Position numbers and translations under genes: made by a program. The notes under the pieces are model-generated. The model was not told where the DNA came from. It did no database searches and worked only from the letters and a program-made list of their open reading frames with translations. From contig JAFKLT010000036.1 of assembly GCA_017309275.1 (NCBI GenBank), forward strand, positions 79,005 through 143,004: DNA of 64,000 nt, in the 5' to 3' direction. The stretch comes from Sphingomonadales bacterium. GTDB taxonomy: Bacteria > Pseudomonadota > Alphaproteobacteria > Sphingomonadales > Sphingomonadaceae. This document shows, one piece after another, positions 44,448-53,898 of this stretch; the first letter of the stretch is position 1, and the number at the start of each line of letters is the position of its first letter.

Positions 44448-45416
44448 ATGTCCAATCTCGATCGTTTGATCCGCTTCTCGGTCGTTGCCGAGGAAATGTC
44501 ATTCAGCAAGGCCGCGCGGCGTCTCAACGTCGACCAGCCCTGGCTGTCGCGGCAGATTCAGCAGCTCGAAGCCCAGATGGGCTTTCCCCTTTTCGTGCGA
44601 AGCACGCGGCGGGTCAGCCTGACGGACGAGGGCGAGGCGCTTTTCGCCTCCGCGCACGAGCTTGCGGAAGCCGCCGAGCAATGCCGTCAGTCATCGCGCG
44701 ACCTGATGCGCATGCACAGTCAGACGCTCGTGCTTGGCGTCAATCCCTACACCTTCTGGGTTCCCGCGCGGAAGCTCGCGATCGAGACCTTCCAGGCCCG
44801 GCACCCGCGCGTGACGATCGATATCGTCAGCAATTACAGCGCGCGGCTGATATCGAAATTGCAGAAGCGGCTGATCGACGTCGCGCTTGTCGGGCAGCCC
44901 TGCGAATTTCCCGGGCTGGAGACGCTGATCCTCTATTCGAGCCCCGTGAGCCTGCTGGTTCCGCCTGGCGATCCGCTCGCCGGTCTCGGCAAGGTACCGG
45001 TGAGCGCGCTCGCGGGCCGCGAGATTCCGGTCACCAACCCCAAGCTCAATCCCGAGCGGTGGGACATGCTCTACAAACCCTTTTTCGACGCCGGCGCACA
45101 CCCGATGATCGTCAGTGAGGGGGAAACCGCGGTTCCCTTCTACGCACGCGACCGGGGTTTGCCGGTGCTGACCGTCGGCTGGCCGCACAGCGAACAGGGC
45201 GCGCTCGCGGATTTCATCCATCTCGATATCGAGGACGACGTACCGGTCGCGAAATATGCATTGGTGCGCCGCGAGGAACCCGCGCGTGGTCTGCTCGATC
45301 ATTTCTGGCAGACGGCCGAGCGCGTCGCGGCAGAATTCGAGGTGCCGCAGCCCTCGCTTCCGAAGCCTGTCGACAGATCGGTAGACCTCGCTCTGCAACA
45401 TGCCCTGGTTGCATGA
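44448..45416 (+). CDS. LysR-family transcriptional regulator
   Basis: 322 aa. The N-terminal winged HTH (LDRLIRFSVVAEEMSFSKAA, RRLNVDQPWLSRQIQQLEAQ) is classical, including the S-x-x-Q-x-x-LE ending. The effector-binding domain follows (TLVLGVNPYTFWVPARKLAI, VDVALVGQP), with an extended C-terminus of about 30 residues. ATG 44448 has GAGAGGTGAAC upstream; an ATG at 44430 is less likely. It is likely to control at least the divergent crotonase gene and perhaps the whole catabolic cluster in response to a CoA thioester or free acid. The alpha/beta hydrolase gene follows after 15 bp. Confidence 0.9.
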   Translation: MSNLDRLIRFSVVAEEMSFSKAARRLNVDQPWLSRQIQQLEAQMGFPLFVRSTRRVSLTDEGEALFASAHELAEAAEQCRQSSRDLMRMHSQTLVLGVNPYTFWVPARKLAIETFQARHPRVTIDIVSNYSARLISKLQKRLIDVALVGQPCEFPGLETLILYSSPVSLLVPPGDPLAGLGKVPVSALAGREIPVTNPKLNPERWDMLYKPFFDAGAHPMIVSEGETAVPFYARDRGLPVLTVGWPHSEQGALADFIHLDIEDDVPVAKYALVRREEPARGLLDHFWQTAERVAAEFEVPQPSLPKPVDRSVDLALQHALVA

Positions 45417-45431
45417 AGATCGGCTGAGGAA

Positions 45432-46337
45432 TTGCTGGCATATCCCGATAGTCCCGTTTTCGATATCGAAGGTCCCGACTGGTTTGCATCCGCGCTCGCG
45501 AAGGAGCCCGAACGCGGGACGTGCGAAGTGCTCGGGGCGGCGATCGAAACGCTCGCCTGGGGCGACCGGGGCAAGCCCGGCCTTCTCTTCCTGCACGGCA
45601 ACGGCGGTCATGCCGACTGGTGGCGTTTCATTGCACCCTTTTTCGCCGCGGACTTGCGGGTTGGCGCCATTTCCTGGTCGGGCATGGGGAGATCGGAATG
45701 GCGGACGAGCTATCCGCCCGAGGTGCATCTGGCAGAACTGCTTGCCGGGGCCGAGGCGACGGGACTGTTCGAGGGGCCGGGGCGGCCGTCGATCGTGGCC
45801 CACTCCTTCGGAAGCGCGATCGCACTGAAAGTGGCTGCGAGTCCCGATGGCGCACGCTTCGAGCGGCTGATCGTCGCCGACAATGGCGCACGGCCGCCGC
45901 GCGAGGATGCGTTCGAAAATCGAAAGCCGTGGACGAATCAGGGCTATGCCAGCCTCGATGAGGGCGCGGCGCGGTTCCGTTTGAGGCCCGAGCAACGGTG
46001 CGACAACGACTATCTCCTGGCCTTCATCGCCCGGCGTTCGCTCGCGCAGCGCGACGGCCGCTGGCACTGGTGTTTCGACCCCGACGCCGACCGCAGCCGG
46101 GGCGTCCCTTTCACGGCCCATTCGGGCGAGGTGATTGCCGCGGCCCAATGTCCGCTCGATTTTCTGTGGGGCGACCGTTCCTCGTTGGTTCCGGGCGAGG
46201 TGATGGCGGCGACGCGCGCGGTTGCGCCGCGCGGAACGCGCTTTGTGACGCTTCCCGATGCCGGACACCATCTGATGCTCGACCAACCGCTCGGCTTTGT
46301 CGCCGCGGTCCGGGCGCTCCTCGAGCCTAGGGTTTGA
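45432..46337 (+). CDS. Alpha/beta hydrolase
   Basis: 301 aa. The oxyanion-hole HGNGG (FLHGNGGHADWW), nucleophile elbow A-H-S-F-G (IVAHSFGSAIAL), a likely acid in FLWGDRSSLVP and the His in DAGHHLML are all in the expected order. The elbow's first position is Ala instead of Gly. A lid-like insert lies at about 165-220. Likely esterase, thioesterase or C-C hydrolase. The start is TTG 45432 with GAGGA just upstream. It follows the LysR gene by 15 bp, so probably one transcript, and its last 11 bp overlap the convergent SDR gene. Confidence 0.82.
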   Translation: MLAYPDSPVFDIEGPDWFASALAKEPERGTCEVLGAAIETLAWGDRGKPGLLFLHGNGGHADWWRFIAPFFAADLRVGAISWSGMGRSEWRTSYPPEVHLAELLAGAEATGLFEGPGRPSIVAHSFGSAIALKVAASPDGARFERLIVADNGARPPREDAFENRKPWTNQGYASLDEGAARFRLRPEQRCDNDYLLAFIARRSLAQRDGRWHWCFDPDADRSRGVPFTAHSGEVIAAAQCPLDFLWGDRSSLVPGEVMAATRAVAPRGTRFVTLPDAGHHLMLDQPLGFVAAVRALLEPRV

Positions 46338-47076
46338 TCATGCGCGTTCGCGGCGCCGTGAACGGTGGCCCGCCGAGCGAATGGCGCAGATTCTCCCCGC
46401 CGTCGATCGTCACCGTCGTCCCGGAAAAATAGACGCCATAGGCCGAGCAGAGGTAGAGCGCCGCCGCCACGACATCGTCGACCGTCCCGATCCGCCCGAG
46501 CGGGACCGTGTCGCCGGGATGAATGCCGCGCTGTTCAGCCAGTTCAAAGGCGGGGTCGTCCCGCCCTTCGATCATGCCGGTCGCAATGACGTTGCACCGT
46601 ATCGCATCCTCCGCCCATTCGACCGCAAGGCTGCGCGCGAGATTCTGGAGCGCCGCCGATGCAGCAGCCGTCACCGACGAGCCCGGCAGGCCAAGCTCGA
46701 CGGCCTCGGTCAGCATCAGGATCGATCCGCCACCCCGCGCCAGTTGCCGGCGCCGCGCGAACTCGGTCGAATAGTCGAATGCCGTGTCGAAGAGGCGGCT
46801 CATCACACTTCGCGCCTGCGCCAGCGGAATATTTTCGGCCGGTACAAGCGTCTTTTGCCAGATGCAGTTCACCAATATGTCGACGGGGCGTCCGACGCTT
46901 TCGAAGCCCGCGGCCGCGCGCTCGCCATCGGCGGCAATGAAGACATCACCGCCGAGTTCGGCAAACGCCGCCGCGAGGCCGCGCGAAACCGGATCGGCGC
47001 CGTCGGTCAGCAGGATCACCTTTCCGGCAAAGCTTCCGTCCGGGACGGGATAGGCGCGGGCTGCGGTCATGGTCAT
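46327..47076 (-). CDS. SDR-fold protein lacking the catalytic Tyr-Lys
   Basis: 249 aa with Rossmann and C-terminal SDR elements (VKVILLT-type strand, EWAEDAIRCNVIATGMIEG, TVTIDGGENLRHS). The glycine-rich motif is degraded (TDGADPVSRG in place of TGxxxGxG), the N-A-G motif is VNCIW, and the Y-x3-K pair is absent (GSSVTAAASAALQNLARSLA). NAD-dependent redox chemistry is therefore doubtful; a non-catalytic partner of the upstream SDR is possible. ATG 47076 overlaps the upstream stop (ATGA); GTG 47085 is an alternative. Last gene of the hydratase-SDR-SDR unit. Confidence 0.78.
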   Translation of the reverse strand: MTMTAARAYPVPDGSFAGKVILLTDGADPVSRGLAAAFAELGGDVFIAADGERAAAGFESVGRPVDILVNCIWQKTLVPAENIPLAQARSVMSRLFDTAFDYSTEFARRRQLARGGGSILMLTEAVELGLPGSSVTAAASAALQNLARSLAVEWAEDAIRCNVIATGMIEGRDDPAFELAEQRGIHPGDTVPLGRIGTVDDVVAAALYLCSAYGVYFSGTTVTIDGGENLRHSLGGPPFTAPRTRMIKP

Positions 47077-47921
47077 CCCATCCACAGGTTTTCGCGCTCA
47101 TAGGGCGAGACGAATTCGGGCTTCAGCACATCGCGGCGCAACCAGTCGCCGCCGTCGAGGATCAGGTTCGTGCCCGTGATATGGCGGGCAAAGGGCGAGC
47201 ACAGGAATGCCGCGGCGCGGCCGATTTCCTGCGCGCGCAACGGGCGCTGTGCGGGGATCGACTTTGCTCTTGGCCCTTCGGTTCCGGGGTCGAAGCCCGG
47301 AATGCCGGCGTGCGGATAATTGCCGATCACCAGGCCGTTGACGCGAACGCCGTGCCGCGCCCACTCGGCTGCGAGCGTCAGCGTCAAGTTCATCTGACCC
47401 GCTTTCGCCGCGGCTGAATGCGCGTCTCCCGGCAGGCCGAGCCAGACATAGCTTGCCAGATTGTTGACGATTGCGCCGGGCCGGCCGTCCAGCCGGCGAA
47501 AAAATTCCTGGCTGCAGAAAAATGTCCCGTCGAGTGCGATTTGGGTGACCGCGCGCCAGGCATTCGGGCTGATGCGCTCGGCCAGCAGCGGAAAGTTCGC
47601 GCCCGCATTGTTTGCGAGAAACGATACCGGGCCGGCCGTTCGTTCGATCCGTTCGAATGCGTCGCGCACCCTTTCGGGATGCCGCACGTCGAGGGCGACG
47701 GGCAGGGCGGAGAGTCCTTCATTGTCCAATCGACCGGCCACCTGCGTCAGCCTGTCGATGTCGCGGCCGGCGATCGCGACCGTCGCCCCGCAGCGTGCGA
47801 AGGCTTCGGCCATCGCCAGTCCGGTTCCGCTGCCGCCACCGGTCACCAGCGCGACCTGGCCGGCGAATATATCCGCCGGCAGCATCGGATCCGTCGCGGC
47901 GGGCGGTTCGGAAAAACTCAT
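47073..47921 (-). CDS. SDR oxidoreductase, 2,4-dienoyl-CoA reductase-like
   Basis: 282 aa. Cofactor motif VTGGGSGTGLAMAEAF and NNAGANF are intact. The active-site region reads GDAHSAAAKAGQMNLTLTLA: the Lys is kept but the usual Tyr is replaced, as in the dienoyl-CoA reductase (DECR) subfamily, where the motif is S-A-x-A-K-A-G and the Tyr comes from elsewhere. The C-terminal I-L-D-G-G-D-W block fits. It may reduce a dienoyl-CoA or oxidise a hydroxyacyl-CoA. It overlaps both neighbours (ATGA on each side), placing it between a hot-dog hydratase and the degenerate SDR. Confidence 0.83.
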   Translation of the reverse strand: MSFSEPPAATDPMLPADIFAGQVALVTGGGSGTGLAMAEAFARCGATVAIAGRDIDRLTQVAGRLDNEGLSALPVALDVRHPERVRDAFERIERTAGPVSFLANNAGANFPLLAERISPNAWRAVTQIALDGTFFCSQEFFRRLDGRPGAIVNNLASYVWLGLPGDAHSAAAKAGQMNLTLTLAAEWARHGVRVNGLVIGNYPHAGIPGFDPGTEGPRAKSIPAQRPLRAQEIGRAAAFLCSPFARHITGTNLILDGGDWLRRDVLKPEFVSPYERENLWMG

Positions 47922-48775
47922 GCGCTGCGCAGTTCGGCGCGTCCGTTTTTGAGGACCGTTACCCCGCGATCGGGAACATGGGCTTCGAAGGAAATGATAT
48001 CGCCGTCACGCCACAGGTCGACGACCAGCGTGTCGCCGGGGAAGACGGGCGCCGAAAAGCGGGTGGCAAGGCTTGCGAGCTGCCCGGGATTCCATCCGGT
48101 GAACCCCTCCACAACCGCGCGGCAGGCGATGCCGTAGGTGCAAAGGCCATGGAGGATCGGCCGGTCGAACCCCGCGCGCTTCGCCGCATCGGGATCGATA
48201 TGCAGCGGATTCATGTCGCCGCTCAGCCGGTAGATCAGCGCGAGGTCGGGGCGGGTTGGATAGGTCAGGCTCAGGTCGGGCGCGCGGTCGGGTACCTTGT
48301 GGGGGTCGGGTGCGCCTTCGCCCGGCGCGCCGCAGTGGCCGTCGGCGCGGGCAAAGGAGGTCGCGCGCACGGTCGCCAGCAATTCGCCCGTCGCGGTGTC
48401 GCGCAGGGCGGTTTCGGTGACGCACACCGCGCCCTTGTCGCCCTTGTCATAGATAGCGACGACATGGCCTTCGCCCGTAATTTCGCCCTCGGGCGGGATC
48501 GGCCTGTGCCAGACGATCGCCTGCTCGCCGTGCACCGAATACCGGTAATCGAAACCCAGCTGGGCCACGGTGACTCCGAGACCCCGGGTCAGGACGGCAG
48601 CGAGGGTCGGCATCACCTTCTGATCGACTTCGTGAACAAAGGGCAATTCGTTCCGATCGAGCGGATCCGACGCCATGCCGAGACCGAGCGCATAAAGAAT
48701 GGCATCGGTCGCCTTCCAGGACTTTTGTCCGCCCGAGCTCTTTTCTTGCAGCACCGCGGGATATTGGATCGGCAT
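47918..48775 (-). CDS. MaoC-like (R)-specific enoyl-CoA hydratase 2
   Basis: 285 aa with two hot-dog repeats. The C-terminal one has the hydratase-2 motif D-x-N-P-L-H (SGDMNPLHIDPDAAKRAGF) and HGLC. The N-terminal one begins with ILYALGLG and VMPTLAAVL, as in peroxisomal MFE-2 hydratase domains and 3-alpha,7-alpha,12-alpha-trihydroxy-cholestenoyl-CoA hydratases. It should produce (3R)-hydroxyacyl-CoA. ATG 48775 has a perfect AGGAGG. First gene of a three-gene coupled unit with two SDR genes. Confidence 0.9.
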   Translation of the reverse strand: MPIQYPAVLQEKSSGGQKSWKATDAILYALGLGMASDPLDRNELPFVHEVDQKVMPTLAAVLTRGLGVTVAQLGFDYRYSVHGEQAIVWHRPIPPEGEITGEGHVVAIYDKGDKGAVCVTETALRDTATGELLATVRATSFARADGHCGAPGEGAPDPHKVPDRAPDLSLTYPTRPDLALIYRLSGDMNPLHIDPDAAKRAGFDRPILHGLCTYGIACRAVVEGFTGWNPGQLASLATRFSAPVFPGDTLVVDLWRDGDIISFEAHVPDRGVTVLKNGRAELRSA

Positions 48776-48962
48776 ATCGGCCTCCTGCCTGTGTGATTTG
48801 TGATGACCTTTCATTATCGCTATCGGGGCAGAGGCAAGCCGTCCAGCGGCGCTTCGTGGGCAAATATGCCAATCCGGGCAGCGATCCGGTCGAACAGGCA
48901 CTAAAGCTGCGCGCCGCTTTGCTTTCTAGTCACCTATACAGAACAGAGAAAGGAAAGCCGGG

Positions 48963-49748
48963 ATGGTGCTGAATATCAGACGGGAAGGGCGCGTTGCGGT
49001 GCTGGAGCTCAACCGGCCGGACCGTCTCAATGCGCTGACCGGCGAGCTTCACGACGCCCTCAACGACGCGGTCGCGGGTGCGGCGCGCGACGATGGCGTG
49101 GGATGCGTGGTCGTGACCGGGGCGGGTCGCGCCTTTTGCGCCGGCGGCGACACCCAGTCGGGCGGACGCCGCGAGACCGGACCACGAAGCCAGGAGCAGC
49201 GCGTCGACACGATGGTGCACCACGCCGAGACGGTGAAATTGCTCCATATGATGCCGAAACCGACGCTAGCTATCGTCAATGGCGCCGCCGCGGGCGCTGG
49301 GCTTGCGCTTGCGCTTGCGTGCGACATGCGGATCGCCGCTGCCGATGCGATGATGACCACCGCTTATGTCAGGCTCGCGCTTTCGGGCGACTTCGGTTGC
49401 ACCTATTTCCTGACGCGGCTGGTGGGGCCCGCCATCGCCAGCGAACTGCTGTTCCTGAGCGAAAAGATCCAGATGGACCGGGCGGTGCAGCTGGGCCTGG
49501 TCAATCGGGTCGTACCCTCCGATGATCTGCTGGCTGAGGGAATGCGTATGGCGCACGCGCTTGCTGCGATGCCGCCGGTGACGTTGCGCCTGATGAAGCG
49601 CAATATAGCGGTCGCCTCCGGCGCGGGGTTCGACGAGATGATCGAACGCGAGGCCGCCGCGATGGTCCGCTGCACGAAGACGCAGGACGCCAAGGAGGCG
49701 CTGGCCGCGCGCCGCGAAGGGCGTCCCGCGGTCTTCGTGGGCTATTGA
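48963..49748 (+). CDS. Enoyl-CoA hydratase/isomerase-family protein (PaaG-like)
   Basis: 261 aa. Oxyanion-hole blocks AFCAGGDTQSGG and NGAAAGAGLALALACD are present. Neither classical catalytic Glu is in place (GAGLALA; AYVRLALSGDFGC), while the S-G-D Asp is at the PaaG position. The C-terminal helix LRLMKRNIAVASGAGF is usual for the family. ATG 48963 has GAAAGGAAAG. It is divergent from the MaoC-like hydratase unit across 187 bp and converges on the thiolase gene. Confidence 0.84.
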   Translation: MVLNIRREGRVAVLELNRPDRLNALTGELHDALNDAVAGAARDDGVGCVVVTGAGRAFCAGGDTQSGGRRETGPRSQEQRVDTMVHHAETVKLLHMMPKPTLAIVNGAAAGAGLALALACDMRIAAADAMMTTAYVRLALSGDFGCTYFLTRLVGPAIASELLFLSEKIQMDRAVQLGLVNRVVPSDDLLAEGMRMAHALAAMPPVTLRLMKRNIAVASGAGFDEMIEREAAAMVRCTKTQDAKEALAARREGRPAVFVGY

Positions 49749-49756
49749 TCGGGCGC

Positions 49757-50893
49757 CTACGCCTTTTCGAGAATATGGACCGCCGAGCAGGTTCCCAGCC
49801 CGACGACATGAGCAAGGCCCATCCGCGCGCCTTCGACTTGTCGCTCGCCCGCCTGACCGCGCAGATGCAGGCTTAGCTCATAGAGATTGGCGACCCCGGT
49901 GGCGCCGATCGGATGTCCCTTGGACAGGAGGCCGCCCGAGACGTTGACGGGAATACGCCCGCCGAGCGCGGTGGCGCCGCTGTCGATCATGTCATTGGCT
50001 TCGCCCGCTCCGCATAGCTGCAGATTTTCATAGTGGAGCAGTTCGGCCGTGGCGAAACAGTCGTGCAATTCGACGAGGTCGAGATCCTTGGCCTCGATGC
50101 CGGCCATCTCGTAAGCGCGCTGCGCAGCGATCTGCGTCGCGCTGTTGATATCGGGCATCTGCGGATTGCGCTGTTGCCAGGGATCCGACGCGAGCGCCGA
50201 CGCGCGGATCCGGATCGCGCGGTCCATCAGGCCGAGTTCGCGAACTTTCTTTTCGGACATCAAAACCACGGCAGCCGCCCCGTCGACGTTGATCGAGCAC
50301 ATCAGCTTGGTGTTGGGATAGGCGATCATCTCCGCTTCCATCACCATCTCAAGCGGGGTTTCCTTGCGCAGCACGGCCTTCGGATTCATCGTCGCATGAT
50401 GGTGGTTCTTGACCGAGACCTTGGCGAATTGCGCAAAGCTGGTGCCATATTTGGCGGCATATTCGCGGCCGGCCTCGGCGAAGGTAGCGGGCATCGAGGT
50501 CGATCCCATCAGCCCCTCGATCGGGATCGAGGCCTGCCGCGCGGCACCAAGCATCCCCATCCCGGTCATCTGCTCAACGCCGACCGCCAGCGCGATATCA
50601 TAATCGCCCGTCCGTACCGCCATCCACGCCTCGCGGACCGCCGTGGCTCCGGTGGCGCAGGCGTTGGACACATTGGCGATCGGAATTCCGGTCTGGCCGA
50701 TCTGCTGGAAGATCTTCTGGCCGACCATCGTCTGGAAGACACAGCCGCAATAGGCGGTCTGGACGTCGTGAACGGTGATCCCGGCATCGTCGAGTGCGCC
50801 GAGGACCGCTTCGGCACCCAGCGAGGCGGGCGTCCGATGCGGATAGCGTCCAAAGGCGATCATTTCGATTCCGGTGATATAGACATCGCTCAT
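49757..50893 (-). CDS. Thiolase, SCP-2 type, with intact active site
   Basis: 378 aa. The acyl-accepting Cys is present in NVSNACATGATAVREA, and the C-terminal motifs ELHDCFATAELL and GLLSKGHPIGATG carry the catalytic His. It should cleave a 3-oxoacyl-CoA with CoA. This contrasts with the Cys-less paralog at 36735. A DUF35 gene lies 15 bp upstream on the same strand, so the two probably form a complex. ATG 50893 has AAAGG upstream. Confidence 0.9.
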   Translation of the reverse strand: MSDVYITGIEMIAFGRYPHRTPASLGAEAVLGALDDAGITVHDVQTAYCGCVFQTMVGQKIFQQIGQTGIPIANVSNACATGATAVREAWMAVRTGDYDIALAVGVEQMTGMGMLGAARQASIPIEGLMGSTSMPATFAEAGREYAAKYGTSFAQFAKVSVKNHHHATMNPKAVLRKETPLEMVMEAEMIAYPNTKLMCSINVDGAAAVVLMSEKKVRELGLMDRAIRIRASALASDPWQQRNPQMPDINSATQIAAQRAYEMAGIEAKDLDLVELHDCFATAELLHYENLQLCGAGEANDMIDSGATALGGRIPVNVSGGLLSKGHPIGATGVANLYELSLHLRGQAGERQVEGARMGLAHVVGLGTCSAVHILEKA

Positions 50894-50908
50894 TGAATTG
50901 ACCTTTCG

Positions 50909-51343
50909 TCAGTCGGCCGCAAGCGGCTCGAAGAAATGGCTGATATAGGCGTTTCCGTCGGCATCGCGGCGGCCGAGCGCGTCGTCGAAGACGATCCGGA
51001 CGCGCATCGCACCGTCGATCCGGTCCGCGTCGAAAGGGACGCCGCGCAGATTGCCCTTTAGCGACGGGCCATCGTCGATATCGACGACGGCCGAAATGAA
51101 CGGCACGGCGGTGCCCGGAAAGCTGCGATGGACGATCGAGTAGCTGTGCAGCGTGCCTTCATATTTCGGCTCATGCGCATCGAAGCCCTCGCGCGACCCG
51201 CAGCGTGCGCAGGCGAGCCGTTCGGGTTCGAGGAACATCGTGCCGCAGGATTTGCATTTGAGAAACGACAGGCGCGGCTCGGGCCCGTCGAGATGGATAT
51301 AGGAGGCCGCGGGGAGCGGCGGAGAGGCTGGCGTGTCGGTCAT
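50909..51343 (-). CDS. DUF35 zinc-ribbon/OB-fold protein, partner of the SCP-2 thiolase
   Basis: 144 aa. Zinc ribbon Cys30, Cys33, Cys45 and Cys48, then the OB-fold strands (KYEGTLHSYSIVHRSFPG, PFISAVVDIDDGPSLKGNL, MRVRIVFDD). TGGAGC lies before the ATG at 51343. It sits between the acyl-CoA dehydrogenase fusion and the thiolase genes with gaps of about 15-20 bp, so all three are probably one operon. It probably acts as acyl-CoA-binding or structural partner of the thiolase. Confidence 0.86.
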   Translation of the reverse strand: MTDTPASPPLPAASYIHLDGPEPRLSFLKCKSCGTMFLEPERLACARCGSREGFDAHEPKYEGTLHSYSIVHRSFPGTAVPFISAVVDIDDGPSLKGNLRGVPFDADRIDGAMRVRIVFDDALGRRDADGNAYISHFFEPLAAD

Positions 51344-51363
51344 GTCAAAGCTCCATTTGCCAA

Positions 51364-53653
51364 TTAGCCGGCACTTGCCGGGCGAAGACCGCCAAGTGCG
51401 TCGGCGGTCCGGGGGGCGGGGGTTTCGTCGTCGGCCCAGGGGTCACGCGGCATGCCAAGCACGCGTTCGGCGAGCTTGTTGCGGTGGATCTCGCTCGTTC
51501 CGCCGCCGATCGTCGACGCGCGCGTCGAAAGCCAGGCACGCGTCCAGCGCGTTTCTTCCAGCCCGGACGCGCCCTGTGCATCGACCATCAGTTCGAACAA
51601 TTCCTTCTCATTCTCTTGCCCGACGAGCTTCGAGATCGAGCCCTCGGCGCCGGGATTGTCACCCGCGGTGAAGCGCGCCACGTTGCGCAGACCGTGCAGC
51701 TTGACGATCTGGGTCGTGGCCCAGGCGTCGGCGAAGCGAGCGCGCAGGTCGTGGTCGATCCCGTGCTGCGCCTCGCGCCCGGCAATCGTACGCGCTATTC
51801 GCGCGACCGTTTCGGCCTGCGCCGCCTGCGAGCCGAGAAAATTGGTGAGATGTTCGCCGACCATCGTCGTGCGATTGATCCGCCAGCCGTCGTTCATCGG
51901 TCCGACGATATTATCCAGCGGCACGCGCACATTGTCGAAGAACACTTCGTTGAAATGATAATCGCCGTTGTTCCTGCGAATGGGGCGCACCTCGAGCCCA
52001 TCGCTGTCCATCGGGATCAGAACCACGCTGATGCCCGCATGCTTGGGATGCAGCGGGCCGGTGCGGATCAGCGCGTACATCCAGTCGGCCATCTGCGCCT
52101 GGCTCGTCCAGATCTTGTGGCCGTTGATGACCAAGTCGTCGCCATCGACTTCGCCGCGCGTCCGCAGCGATGCAAGATCGGACCCGGCGCCGCGTTCGGA
52201 AAATCCGCCCGCCCACAGGATGTCGGCGCGCCTTGTCGGGGCAAGCAGCTGCTTTTGCCTTTCGGACCCGTGCGCGATCAGCGTCGGACCAACAAGCATC
52301 AGGCCGCGATTTCCCGGGAGCGGCGGCAGGCCGCGCCGCGTCATTTCGGCATAATAGAGAACTTGCTGGGTGAAGCTTGCCTCGCGGCCCCCCGCCGTCT
52401 TCGACCAGTGCAGGGCCGCCCAGCCGGCATCGGCCAGTTCGCCTTGCCAGGCTCTGCGTTCGGCCATTCCCGCTCGCTTGAGAGCTTTGGCCCGCTCGAC
52501 GGTCACATTCTCGTCGAGCCACGCGCGAAAGGGCTCGATGAACCCCTCGTCTTCGCCCGACGGGATGAAGCCGAGGTCCATGCCCGCAAACTGGTCCGCG
52601 CGCGATCGCGCCCCCGAATTTGCTGCCTGCAGCGCATTCTCTCCCAGCAGGCGCAAATTCTGCGTGAAGCTGCCCAGCGTCAGGTTGCAATGTTTCGCGC
52701 GGCGCATCAGCAGATGAAGATCATGTTCCCATGTGCAGCCGATCGCTCCGTGCATCTGGACAGCCTCACCCGTTACCCACATGGCGGCGCGGTTCGTCTG
52801 GGCTTTTGCAAGCCGGGCCGCGTCGGGGTCGGGGACGCCGTCGTTGATCGACCGGACGGCCCCCCACAGCGCCGACCGCGCGCCCTCGACCGCGATCAGG
52901 CAATCGGCAAGCTTTTGCTTTACCGCCTGAAAACGCCCGATCGGCTGGCCGAACTGTTCGCGTTGCAGCGTGTAGTCGCGCGTCATATCGAGCGCGGCCT
53001 GGGCAACGCCGAGCGCTTCGGCGGCAATCAGCGTCTGCACGATCGACATCAGGCGCCGGATCGGGAAATCCGAAACGCCTTTGGCGGGCGCACCGTCGAA
53101 CTCGACCCGCGCCAGCCGGCGCGTCGGGTCGAGGCTGGGAATCTCGGTTCGCGTAACCCCTCCGAGCGAAAGATCGATGCTCCACCAGCGGCCGCTTGCG
53201 GGAACGAGCACCACTTCGATCGCCGCACCGTCGACCATATCGGGGATGATTCCGCTGATCAGGCAGTCATCGCCGGTATCTCCCGGCACGAGGGTGAGCG
53301 CTGCGGCAGGCCCCTCCGCTGCCGAGAGCCCGGCGCCGACAACGATCTCGCCGGCCGCCAGCGCCTGTCCAAGACGGGTCGCATGCGGCGTCGCCGACGA
53401 TCCCAGAATATGCGCCGCGGCAAAGGCCGTCGTGATCGGGATCGGCGCGGGCGACCGCTTCTTCGGCGAGGGTCATGTCGACGCCGCCGTGGGTGCCGGG
53501 AAGCGTTATGCCGAGAAACCCGAGCTCCGCGAGGTTCGACCAAAGGGCGCCGTCGATCGGCGGGCCGCCCTCGGCTGCATGACGGGCCGCGTCGCGCGTG
53601 CTGAGCAGGCGGCCCAGTATGTGGCTGATCTCTTCTTGATCGGGCGTGAGCAT
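51364..53653 (-). pseudogene. Fused tandem acyl-CoA dehydrogenase, interrupted by an apparent +1 frameshift
   Basis: The gene would encode about 762 aa: a small-subunit-type dehydrogenase (starting MLTPDQEEISHILGRLL) fused to a full large-subunit-type dehydrogenase (from about DEGFIEPFRAWLDENV, with GGFSERGAGSDLASLRTRG and STIGGGTSEIHRNKLAERVLG). The first 68 codons are in one frame (to MTLAEEAVA). From PIPITTAFAAAHILG onward everything is in a second frame to the end. Removing one base from a GGG run at 53449-53451 (plus strand) restores a single frame. AGGAAA precedes the ATG at 53653. It is either a recent inactivating mutation, a sequencing error or a slippage site. Confidence 0.78.
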
Positions 53654-53898
53654 CAAATTTCCTAGCGAAGCCGCAAATATGCTCGCAGCGTTGTCGAAGC
53701 TTCGTGCTCGCGTCCAAGATGAAGTCGCCGACCGGCATGACCCGAATGACATAAAAGGAAATCGGACAGCGATTGCGCCTGGAAATGGCCTGTTCGCCCG
53801 CTTGATGGGAAAACGGCAGATGCGGCGGCGCGATAGACATTGGTCCGCGCCACCGACTCTCGGCCATCGTCCGGTGCATAATAAGGGCCAGCGTCTAG

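Noticed and set aside
51484-53604. 706-codon plus-strand frame
   Set aside because: Antisense shadow of the fused acyl-CoA dehydrogenase gene; no domain, Arg/Asp/His-rich as expected for a shadow.
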